Source of the DNA: UBA6814 sp040753075
Lineage (GTDB): Bacteria > Desulfobacterota > Desulfovibrionia > Desulfovibrionales > Desulfovibrionaceae
Length of the DNA stretch: 15,160 nt
NCBI GenBank assembly: GCA_040753075.1
Contig: JBFMHA010000082.1
Location: 1-15,160 of the forward strand
Direction of reading: 5' to 3'
In this document: one piece after another, positions 1 to 5,926 of the stretch
Layout: each line of letters opens with the position of its first letter
How positions within the stretch are numbered: position 1 is the stretch's first letter
Notes under the pieces: model-generated
What the model was told of the DNA's origin: nothing
Database searches by the model: none
What the model saw: the letters and a program-made list of their open reading frames with translations, nothing else
Program-made: the position numbers and the translations under genes

Positions 1-52
1 CCCGGCGGGCCCGCCCCTGCGGGCTCCCCCCGGGGTGTGGCGTGTCGAGCGC

Positions 53-2506
53 CTATTCCACCTGCACCTCGGGCACCACGCTGACCACGGTCATGGGCAG
101 GGGGGCGTCCTGGCGGATGGTGAACAGGCCCTCCCGGTCCACGCCTCCGGCCAGGCGCAGGATGCGGTCGCCGGAGAACAGGCGCGGCGCGGCCCCGGCC
201 GGCGCGTTTCGGGCGTGGGGCAGCACCGGCTCGTAGCGGTCGGTTTCGTCGTCGCCCGCGCACACCGAGCCGCCCACGGTGTGCATGAACCGCGCGGTCA
301 CGGACAGGATGCGCTTGCGTCGGCCCTGGGACGTGCCCCCCTGGGCCGGCACCTCCAGCCGCATGGGCTGGAGCACGCAGGGATACGCATACCCCACGTG
401 CACCTGGGAGGCTGGGGCCTCCAGGGTGATCATGCCGTTCTGCACCTGCCTTGGCCGCTTCACCGCGCCGTCGGCCACCACCTGCACGGTTTCGCCCTCC
501 AGGTGGGCGAGATCGCCGACCTCCGTGACCGGCGCCCCCCGGTGGGTCTTCCCGCAGTCCAGGTGGAAGGCCTCGGCCGCGTCCTCGTGGCCCGCGCCGT
601 CGTAGGCCGGGGCCATGCGCTCCACGTAGCGCTTCACCTCCCCCTGCATCGTGCGCCGCACCACGGCCCACAGTTCGTCGCCCCCGGTCCCGGGGATGGC
701 GGCCAGGCTCTCCACGGCCCCGTTTCCGCCCAGGGGGTGGCGGTGCCAGGCCGTGACGTTCTGGTCCTTGAGATAGGTGCAGCCGATGAGCATGCCGTCG
801 GCGCGCGCGGCCCACAGCACCCCGCCCGGTTCGCCGCAGAAGGCCAGGTCCGCCAGGCCGTCGCCGGTCACGTGGTCGGCCAGGATGGTGATCTCCGGGG
901 CGTGGTACTTGTAGGATCCCAGGTCGAAGGCCAGCTCCCGCACCTTGCGGCCGCTGCGGGACACGAAGAGCACCGCCCCGCCCACCAGCCGGGCGGCCAG
1001 GCCGCAGGAGCCGTGCGGGCTCTGACGGCGGGCCTTGGGCTTCTTCTCCGCGGACAGGGGCTCGCCCTCGCCGCCTCCGTCCAGGCGGATCTCGGCGGCG
1101 TTGGTGCCGATGAGCAGGTCGTCCTGGTCCACCATCCAGCGGATGATGTTCACCCGGTCGCCGGACAGGTCGTGCTCGATGGCGTCGTCGGCCAGGGGGC
1201 CTGGGCCGAAGTTGGGATAGTCGCCGAAGCGGGAGAACCACACGGTGCGGGGCTGGGCCTTGCTGCCGGCGAAGGTCAGGCGGTTTTCGTAGAGGGCGAC
1301 GCAGGACGGGTAGCCGTTCTCCTCGCACCAGGCCCCCATGCGCCAGCGGGTGGTGGCCAGGTCCTTGCGCGCCAGGCGGACCGCATCGAAGCTGACCACG
1401 TCGCCGGCGTTGGCCCCGTACGTGCTTACGGCCACGTAAACGGGGCTCTTGGAGGGGGTGAACTCGAAGCTCGCGACGCCGGCCGCGGTGATGACCTGGT
1501 CGGCCAGCGCGTCGGACGCGCCGCTGCTCGTGCCCACGTAAGCGCGGGCCGTGCGGGGAACCGCGGCGGCCTCCAGGGTGAGGGTGTAGGTCACGTTGGG
1601 GGTCAGGTTGATCTTGGCCTCGGCAATGGCCGTTCCGGAGGAGGCCTGGCTGAGCACCAGACGCCGGTTCCCCGAGTCGTAGGTCGCGGAGCACTCATAG
1701 GTGCTCTTGTTGGACCAGCCTCCGATGCCGAATTCGAACGTGGCGTCCTCCATGAGCTCCGCGCCGAAGGGCTGCTTGGGGTCCACGCTCACCGTCGCCG
1801 AGGTTTTGGAGCCCACTTCGGTTATCTTGCCCCAGCCCCACTCCATCTCGCCGTCCTCGTCCTCGTATCCCAGGCGCAGGTGCGCGTTCTGGTGGTCGGG
1901 GTCGAAGGCCTCGATGTTGGCCGTGACCGTCACGTTCGTCCCGGTGCGGCTGGACGGGGTGAGCACCACCCCGGACTCTGGATTCTCGGGCTGGTAGGGT
2001 CCGTCCTTGGCCTGGAAGGGCGCCAGGGTCCAGACCACGTTTTTGTGGGCGTCCAGGCTGCGCACCAGGGTATGGGGAGGAGTCTTCTTGTGGACCAGGT
2101 ACAGGGTGTCCGCGCTCTGCACGCAGCGCACCTCGGCGAGCATGTCCTCGCTCCAGGGGGTGGACTGCTCCGGGAGCTCGTCCTCTTGGAATTTGCCGTC
2201 CCTGTACCCCTGGCCTCCTTCCTGCCAGATGCGCAGGTAGTTGTGCCCCAGTTCGATGATGGCGCTCTCCTCGGCCTCGGCGTTGAAGTCGAAGGGCAGC
2301 AGCCTGGTCTTGCGCGACCGGTCCTTGACCTTGCCCAGGTAGCGCAGGCCGGGCCGGGCATAGGCGCTGCCGTGCGGCCGCACCACGAAGTTCTCCAGGC
2401 GGCGGCAGCCGGAATAGTACTTCTCGTGGTCGGTGCGGCCGTCCAGGTGGGGCGAGAGCTCGCCCGCGGTGAAGGCGTTGATGATGGGGGTGGCGGTCAG
2501 TGACAT
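53..2506 (-). CDS. Phage tail tubular protein B (nozzle)-like protein
   Basis: This 817-aa protein is predicted to form part of the tail tube or nozzle of a short-tailed phage or prophage particle. The N-terminus carries the pattern I associate with this group: FTAGELSPHLDGRTD (residues 12-26), then KYYSGCRRLENFVVRPHGS, followed by a region ending in ELGHNYLRIW (85-94). Near the C-terminus, VHVGYAYPCVLQP (702-714) is also typical. Residues of about 252-380 look like an inserted beta-sandwich of the carbohydrate-binding CBM_4_9 type, beginning near FEFGIGGW and ending near VSFDAVRL. No transmembrane segment or signal peptide is seen. The ATG is preceded by AGGAGG at a spacing of about 5 nt and lies 9 nt after the stop of the tail tubular A-like gene, so the two are co-transcribed. 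The assignment rests on remembered family patterns, not on a search. Confidence 0.78.
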   Translation of the reverse strand: MSLTATPIINAFTAGELSPHLDGRTDHEKYYSGCRRLENFVVRPHGSAYARPGLRYLGKVKDRSRKTRLLPFDFNAEAEESAIIELGHNYLRIWQEGGQGYRDGKFQEDELPEQSTPWSEDMLAEVRCVQSADTLYLVHKKTPPHTLVRSLDAHKNVVWTLAPFQAKDGPYQPENPESGVVLTPSSRTGTNVTVTANIEAFDPDHQNAHLRLGYEDEDGEMEWGWGKITEVGSKTSATVSVDPKQPFGAELMEDATFEFGIGGWSNKSTYECSATYDSGNRRLVLSQASSGTAIAEAKINLTPNVTYTLTLEAAAVPRTARAYVGTSSGASDALADQVITAAGVASFEFTPSKSPVYVAVSTYGANAGDVVSFDAVRLARKDLATTRWRMGAWCEENGYPSCVALYENRLTFAGSKAQPRTVWFSRFGDYPNFGPGPLADDAIEHDLSGDRVNIIRWMVDQDDLLIGTNAAEIRLDGGGEGEPLSAEKKPKARRQSPHGSCGLAARLVGGAVLFVSRSGRKVRELAFDLGSYKYHAPEITILADHVTGDGLADLAFCGEPGGVLWAARADGMLIGCTYLKDQNVTAWHRHPLGGNGAVESLAAIPGTGGDELWAVVRRTMQGEVKRYVERMAPAYDGAGHEDAAEAFHLDCGKTHRGAPVTEVGDLAHLEGETVQVVADGAVKRPRQVQNGMITLEAPASQVHVGYAYPCVLQPMRLEVPAQGGTSQGRRKRILSVTARFMHTVGGSVCAGDDETDRYEPVLPHARNAPAGAAPRLFSGDRILRLAGGVDREGLFTIRQDAPLPMTVVSVVPEVQVE

Positions 2507-2515
2507 GGCCGCCTC

Positions 2516-3076
2516 CTAGCCCCGCGCCTTGAGCAGGCCGTCGGCGCGGGGCGAGGGCAGGGCGCCCGCGCCCTGGGCGTCGCGGCCCTTGGCCGTGCGC
2601 AGCCGGTCGAAGGCCAGCCGCTCCAGGCGCTCCTTCTCGGCCGAGGAGCCGGTGAGCTTGCGCGCGGCCTTGGCCGCCAGTCGCGCGGCCAGGGCGGCCC
2701 GGAAGGTGGGGGGCATGGCGTTGGCGTCGGTGACCCGGCGCACGTAGCGCGCCGCGGCCTCGGCCGCGTCGGAGAGGAGCCGGCCCGACTCCACCCGCCA
2801 GGGCGCGTCGGCCGGCTCGACCTCGAGCACGGTGAGGCAGTCCGCGGGCAGGGCGAAGGCATGGGCCGGGCCGAAGGCCGGTGTCTCCGCCAGGCGGGCC
2901 AGGGAGGCGCGGGCCGTGGCGAAGTTCCAGGGGTGCTCCTCCAGGAGCCCGTCGCGCTCGGTCGCGTACAGTTCGCGCATGATGCGGGCGCGCTCCACGT
3001 CCTGGTCCAGGGACACCACCGGGTCCTCGCCCAGCTCCAGGAGCGCGCTGACCACGATGCCGATCTCACTGGCCAT
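2516..3076 (-). CDS. Phage tail tubular protein A-like protein
   Basis: This 186-aa protein probably forms the tail tube ring that joins the portal or adaptor to the nozzle, as T7 gp11-type proteins do. Supporting patterns are EEHPWNFATARASLA (46-60), which is common near the N-terminus of these proteins, FALPADCLTVLEV (74-86), and the C-terminal block YVRRVTDANAMPPTF (111-125) followed by an alanine-rich helix ending in KLTGSSAEKERL. It sits between a 92-aa phage protein and the tail tubular B-like gene, the usual A-then-B order. The start overlaps the stop of the upstream gene by 11 nt, and AGGAGG lies about 6 nt before the ATG. The second, shorter Met positions have no such site. The length is close to that of known members. 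Confidence 0.72.
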   Translation of the reverse strand: MASEIGIVVSALLELGEDPVVSLDQDVERARIMRELYATERDGLLEEHPWNFATARASLARLAETPAFGPAHAFALPADCLTVLEVEPADAPWRVESGRLLSDAAEAAARYVRRVTDANAMPPTFRAALAARLAAKAARKLTGSSAEKERLERLAFDRLRTAKGRDAQGAGALPSPRADGLLKARG

Positions 3077-3344
3077 GGCTCGCCTCCTGGCCCGACGGGC
3101 CGGACGGGGTCGCCGCAGCGATGGCTGCGGTCAGGTCCGCCGCGGTCCAGGTGCGGCGGCAGGCGACGCCCAGCTCCCGGGCCTGGCGGCGCAGTTCGGC
3201 CATGCGGGGCTGGCCGGTCGCCGGAGCCTGGTCCAGGGGTTCGAACAGGGTTTCGGGGACTCGGGTCCCGGAGGCGAAATCGGCCTCCTCGCCGATGCGA
3301 AAGAGCCGGCCGAACCAGCATTCCTTGCGGGCGCGGTAACGCAT
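3066..3344 (-). CDS. Small phage protein with a HeH/Rho_N-like C-terminal helix pair
   Basis: This 92-aa protein is of the kind often found just before tail tube genes in prophages; its exact role is unknown. The N-terminal part (MRYRARKECWFGRLF, then GEEADFASGTRVPETLFEPLD) looks like a small beta-barrel-type segment seen in many short phage proteins. The C-terminus (about residues 54-80), with AELRRQARELGVACRR and TAADLTAAI, fits the helix-extended-loop-helix or Rho N-terminal pattern, which often binds nucleic acid or other proteins. I chose the ATG at 3344 because AAGGAGGA lies 6-7 nt upstream. The open frame continues further upstream, but that sequence is Pro/Arg/Gly-rich and not protein-like. 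The 3' end overlaps the next gene by 11 nt, so translation is coupled. Confidence 0.62.
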   Translation of the reverse strand: MRYRARKECWFGRLFRIGEEADFASGTRVPETLFEPLDQAPATGQPRMAELRRQARELGVACRRTWTAADLTAAIAAATPSGPSGQEASHGQ

Positions 3345-3718
3345 GGGGATTCCTCCTTGCGGTTGGGGTGGAGGGGCGGCCGGCGCTGGTTGGCGGCCTG
3401 GGCCTCGGCCGCCTCCGGGCCTCCGCCCGGCGTGGGTGCGCCGGCCGCCCCAGGACCAGGGCACCCTACCCCCGGAAAAGTGGGGTGGTCGAAAAATGCC
3501 TATGAAATACCCAAAAAGAGACGAAAAGAGACGCGAAATGGGGGTTGACGCGTTTCGGCGGGAGGGGGAAAGGCGAGGGCGGTGGTGGGGGGCGTCCGCG
3601 CTGGAAAGAGGCGCTACGGGGGCGGTCCGGAATCCTTCGGGGCGTATCCGGCCGGCTCCGTCCTGGTGCGGGCGGCGCAGCGGGCGGCCGGAGTCGGGAC
3701 GGATACGTCCGCCGGAGA
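3345..3718. other. Gene-free stretch between the phage tail genes and the lipoprotein unit
   Basis: I see no supportable gene in these 374 bp. Long open frames cross it on both strands, but their translations are low-complexity Pro/Arg/Gly sequence with no recognisable pattern, as expected in GC-rich DNA. A locally AT-richer part lies at about 3478-3545 and contains two tandem copies of AAAAGAGACG (3514-3533). A large imperfect inverted repeat lies at 3643-3707. The stretch probably contains the junction between the prophage-derived genes and other DNA, but no tRNA, integrase or clear attachment site is visible. Confidence 0.5.
3643..3707. repeat. Imperfect inverted repeat upstream of the lipoprotein promoter
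   Basis: The left arm (3643-3663) begins CGTATCCG and the right arm (3686-3707) ends CGGATACG. The arms pair over 21-22 nt with about three mismatches and one bulge, and the spacer is 22 nt. The repeat ends 11 bp before the -35 box of the lipoprotein promoter. No gene runs into it from either side, so it is unlikely to be an ordinary terminator. An operator or a structural element is possible. Confidence 0.5.
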
Positions 3719-3747
3719 TTGACTCAGGTTGTTCCTGCAAATATAAC
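3719..3747 (+). promoter_or_regulatory. Sigma-70-type promoter for the lipoprotein gene
   Basis: The -35 box TTGACT (3719-3724) and the -10 box TATAAC (3742-3747) are separated by 17 bp. Both are close to consensus and the segment is AT-rich compared with its surroundings. Transcription would start near 3754, giving a leader of about 60 nt before the ATG at 3814. Confidence 0.72.
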
Positions 3748-3813
3748 AAGACGGATTATCGGGCGGAACGGCCCGGCCATGGGGCGGGGCCGCATACTCA
3801 TAAGGGGGCTCCC

Positions 3814-4362
3814 ATGCGCAGAGTGGTCCTGCTTCTCGCGGTGCTGGCCTTGTCTCTGGCTGCGTGCAAGCGCACCTATTTCGGCAATGAGTTGGTGGAT
3901 GCGCCGGCGGCCCTGGACGTGGCCTTTGCCGACGCCAAGTGGGACGGCAAGAACGTGCCCGCGGACGAGGTGTGCAAGCCCAAGGGGGCCAAGAACCCCA
4001 TGTCGCCGCGGCTGGCGGTGTCCGGCATCCCGGCCGGCGCGGACACCCTCATCGTGGAGTTCAACGACCTTTCCTACGCCCCGCTGTCCAGCGGCGGCGG
4101 GCACGGGGCCATCAGCGTGGCCGTGCCCAAGGGCCAGACCAGCGTGACCGTTCCCGCTACGCCCGGCGAGACCAAGGACATGCCCGCGGGCGTGACCCTG
4201 GTGAAGCTGCACGGCGGCGACGTGCCCGGCCTGGGCGCGGGAGGCTACCTGCCCCCCTGCTCCGGCGGCCGGGGCAACCTCTACCAGGCCCGGGTCCACG
4301 CCGTGGACAGCGCCGCCCACCGGGTCCTCGGCCAGGGCGAGATCAAGCTCGGCCGCTACTAG
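3814..4362 (+). CDS. Lipoprotein, divergent PEBP (YbhB/RKIP)-like
   Basis: This 182-aa protein is predicted to be an exported lipoprotein. The signal peptide MRRVVLLLAVLALSLAAC ends in a lipobox, LAAC, with Cys18 as the lipidated residue. Lysine at +2 argues against inner-membrane retention. The mature part has SPRLAVSGIPAGADTLIVEF (64-83) and GYLPPCSGG (144-152) followed by YQARVHAVD (157-165). These resemble the strand order and the G-P-C motif region of phosphatidylethanolamine-binding proteins, but the usual D-x-D-x-P and G-x-H-R motifs are not clearly kept, so ligand binding is uncertain. Cys54 and Cys149 could form a disulfide. The ATG is chosen for AGGGGG about 6 nt upstream and for the signal peptide. 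The gene has its own promoter and terminator and is transcribed opposite to both neighbours. Confidence 0.72.
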   Translation: MRRVVLLLAVLALSLAACKRTYFGNELVDAPAALDVAFADAKWDGKNVPADEVCKPKGAKNPMSPRLAVSGIPAGADTLIVEFNDLSYAPLSSGGGHGAISVAVPKGQTSVTVPATPGETKDMPAGVTLVKLHGGDVPGLGAGGYLPPCSGGRGNLYQARVHAVDSAAHRVLGQGEIKLGRY

Positions 4363-4381
4363 CCCGGCCCGACGGAACTAC

Positions 4382-4412
4382 AAAGGGCGGCTCCCGGCAG
4401 GGGCCGCCCTTT
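4382..4412 (+). terminator. Hairpin terminator between converging genes
   Basis: The 10-bp perfect stem AAAGGGCGGC / GCCGCCCTTT (4382-4391 with 4403-4412) encloses an 11-nt loop. It lies 20 nt after the lipoprotein stop and about 75 nt beyond the rpe stop on the other strand. It has no long T-tract, but the stem ends in A3/T3 on both sides, so it could serve both converging transcripts. A second, weaker GC-rich inverted repeat (4446-4451 with 4467-4472) lies closer to rpe. Confidence 0.65.
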
Positions 4413-4485
4413 GCTGTTCTCGGAGGTCGGCGGAGGAGGCGCGGAGTCGTCGCGGCCGCGGCCCCGGACGACAGCGCCTGCGGCT

Positions 4486-5157
4486 TTACTGCGCCTTCCC
4501 GGCCGCCCGGAGGAACGCCTGGCGGCGTTCGCCGTAGGGGGGGAAGTTGAAGAAGGCGGAGCCGGAGACCAGGACGTCGGCCCCGGCATCGACCAGGTCC
4601 GGGGTGTTGTCCGGGGTCACGCCGCCGTCCACCTGGATGAGCATGGCCGGGTTGGCCTCGTCGCGCAGGGCCGCGAGCTGGCGCAGCTTGGGCAGGGAGA
4701 AGGGAATGAAGGACTGGCCGCCGAAGCCCGGGTTCACGCTCATGATGAGGGTCATGTGGAGCTGGGGGATGAGGTAGAGCACGCTGTCCAGCGGGGTGGC
4801 CGGGTTCAGGGCCACGGCGGGCTTGGCGCCCAGGCGGGCGATCTCGGCCACGGCGCGCTCCAGGTGGACCGTGGCCTCGGCGTGGACGCAGATGAGGTCC
4901 GCGCCCGCGTCTACGAACTCGGCCAGGTAGCGCTCGGGCTTCTCGATCATGAGGTGCACGTCGAAGAAGAGCCCGGAGCGTTTGCGCAGGGCCTTGATTA
5001 CCGGCGGGCCGAAGGTGATGTTGGGCACGAAGGCCCCGTCCATCACGTCCCAGTGGACCCACTGGAGGCCGGCCTCCTCCAGCGCGGCCAGCTCCTCGGC
5101 CAGGCGCCCGAAGTCCGAGGAGAGCAGCGAGGGCGAGAGGATGAAGGGGCGGTCCAT
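4486..5157 (-). CDS. rpe: Ribulose-phosphate 3-epimerase
   Basis: This 223-aa cytoplasmic TIM-barrel enzyme interconverts ribulose 5-phosphate and xylulose 5-phosphate in the pentose phosphate pathway. The family motifs are all present: SPSLLSSDF near the N-terminus with its catalytic Asp, HWDVMDGAFVPNITFG, the metal-binding DVHLMI, MSVNPGFGGQSFI, and VDGGVTPDN followed by GSAFF near the C-terminus. The length is normal for the family. The ATG lies one nt after the stop of the tautomerase-like gene, so translation is probably coupled; only a weak, distant purine-rich site (AAGAAGG) precedes it. It is the last gene of the minus-strand cluster and is followed by the convergent hairpin at 4382-4412. 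Its place in a heme cluster has no obvious metabolic reason. Confidence 0.95.
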   Translation of the reverse strand: MDRPFILSPSLLSSDFGRLAEELAALEEAGLQWVHWDVMDGAFVPNITFGPPVIKALRKRSGLFFDVHLMIEKPERYLAEFVDAGADLICVHAEATVHLERAVAEIARLGAKPAVALNPATPLDSVLYLIPQLHMTLIMSVNPGFGGQSFIPFSLPKLRQLAALRDEANPAMLIQVDGGVTPDNTPDLVDAGADVLVSGSAFFNFPPYGERRQAFLRAAGKAQ

Positions 5158-5158
5158 G

Positions 5159-5440
5159 CTACTTGCCGGCCTTCTTCTTGGCCGCGGGCTTTCTGGCGGG
5201 GGCCTTCCCGGCCGGGGCCTTGGCCGCGGCCGCGGCGGCCTTGGCGCGGGCGGCCATGTAGTCCACGCCCCAGGTCCCGCCCATGTTCCAGTTCTCGGCG
5301 GGCTGCTCGTGGATGACCACCTCCACGGCCGTCAGGGGGCAGGCGCAGATGCGGGCGCACTCCCGGGCCAGGACCTCGCCCAGCTCCCGCTTCTGCTCGA
5401 CGGTGCGGCCGGAGACCATGGTGACGCTGATGATGGGCAT
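5159..5440 (-). CDS. 4-oxalocrotonate tautomerase-like protein with Lys/Ala-rich tail
   Basis: The first 60 or so of its 93 residues form a small tautomerase-superfamily domain. It begins MPIISVTMVSGRT, so removal of Met would expose the catalytic Pro1, and it contains the usual helix (VEQKRELGEVLA) and a VVIHEQPAENW strand-loop. Family members make oligomers and catalyse keto-enol tautomerisation or related reactions; the substrate here is unknown. Residues of about 63-93 form a low-complexity tail of Ala, Lys, Pro and Arg resembling histone H1 or AlgP-type tails, which classical members (about 62 aa) lack. The gene sits 4 nt after the siroheme decarboxylase-type gene with GAGGAG about 8 nt before the ATG, and 1 nt before rpe. 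A role in heme synthesis is not implied by the sequence. Confidence 0.85.
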   Translation of the reverse strand: MPIISVTMVSGRTVEQKRELGEVLARECARICACPLTAVEVVIHEQPAENWNMGGTWGVDYMAARAKAAAAAAKAPAGKAPARKPAAKKKAGK

Positions 5441-5444
5441 GGCG

Positions 5445-5918
5445 CTACTCCTCGTCGTTGCTGGCCATCTTGAAGTCGACCTTGATCTTGTACATGCGCG
5501 AGGCGGGCAGGTTCAGGATGTCGACGCCGGTGGCCCGGCGCATCTCGGCCAGGGTGTCGTCCACCTGCCGCACCGAGGGGCCGATGAAGGTGAACCAGAC
5601 GTTGTAGGCGTGGCGGCGCAGGTAGTTGTGGGTCACGCCGGGGTGGCGGTTGACCTCGGCGATGAAGGCGTCGAGCCGGTCCTCGGGCACCCGGGCCGCG
5701 CAGAGGGTGGAGTGGAAGCCGATCTTGCGGGACTGGAAGTTGCCGCCGATGCGGCGGATGACTCCGCGCTCCTTGAGCGCCCGCACCCGGGCCAGCACCT
5801 CGGCCTCGGTGAGGCCCAAACGCTCCCCCACCGCGGCGTAGGGCCGGGCCTCCAGCGGGAAGTCGGACTGGATGATGTCGAGCAGCCGCTTGTCAGTTTC
5901 GTCCATGTGCGCATCCAT
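5445..5918 (-). CDS. Siroheme decarboxylase subunit (AhbA/AhbB type, Lrp/AsnC fold)
   Basis: This 157-aa protein belongs to the Lrp/AsnC-like family of siroheme decarboxylases, which remove the C12 and C18 acetate carboxyls of siroheme to give 12,18-didecarboxysiroheme in the cytoplasm. It has an N-terminal helix-turn-helix-like region (about 8-55), then GVIRRIGGNFQSRKIGFHS (52-70), and the conserved block HNYLRRHAYNVWFTF (97-111), whose His/Arg residues are typical of this enzyme group and not of DNA-binding Lrp regulators. The characterised enzyme is an AhbA/AhbB heterodimer; I cannot tell which subunit this is. The ATG at 5918 is chosen over the next one at 5906 because AAGGGAG lies about 13 nt upstream. 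The longer open frame upstream overlaps ahbD. It starts 8 nt after the ahbD stop. Confidence 0.85.
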   Translation of the reverse strand: MDAHMDETDKRLLDIIQSDFPLEARPYAAVGERLGLTEAEVLARVRALKERGVIRRIGGNFQSRKIGFHSTLCAARVPEDRLDAFIAEVNRHPGVTHNYLRRHAYNVWFTFIGPSVRQVDDTLAEMRRATGVDILNLPASRMYKIKVDFKMASNDEE

Positions 5919-5926
5919 GGGTGGGC

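Noticed and set aside
9..24. Hairpin GCCCGC-loop-GCGGGC downstream of the tail tubular B-like gene
   Set aside because: The stem is only 6 bp with no T-tract, and short GC-rich inverted repeats are common by chance here, so I did not call a terminator.
35..2503. Long plus-strand open frame opposite the tail tubular B-like gene
   Set aside because: It is also an antisense shadow; the minus-strand protein has recognisable phage motifs and a ribosome site.
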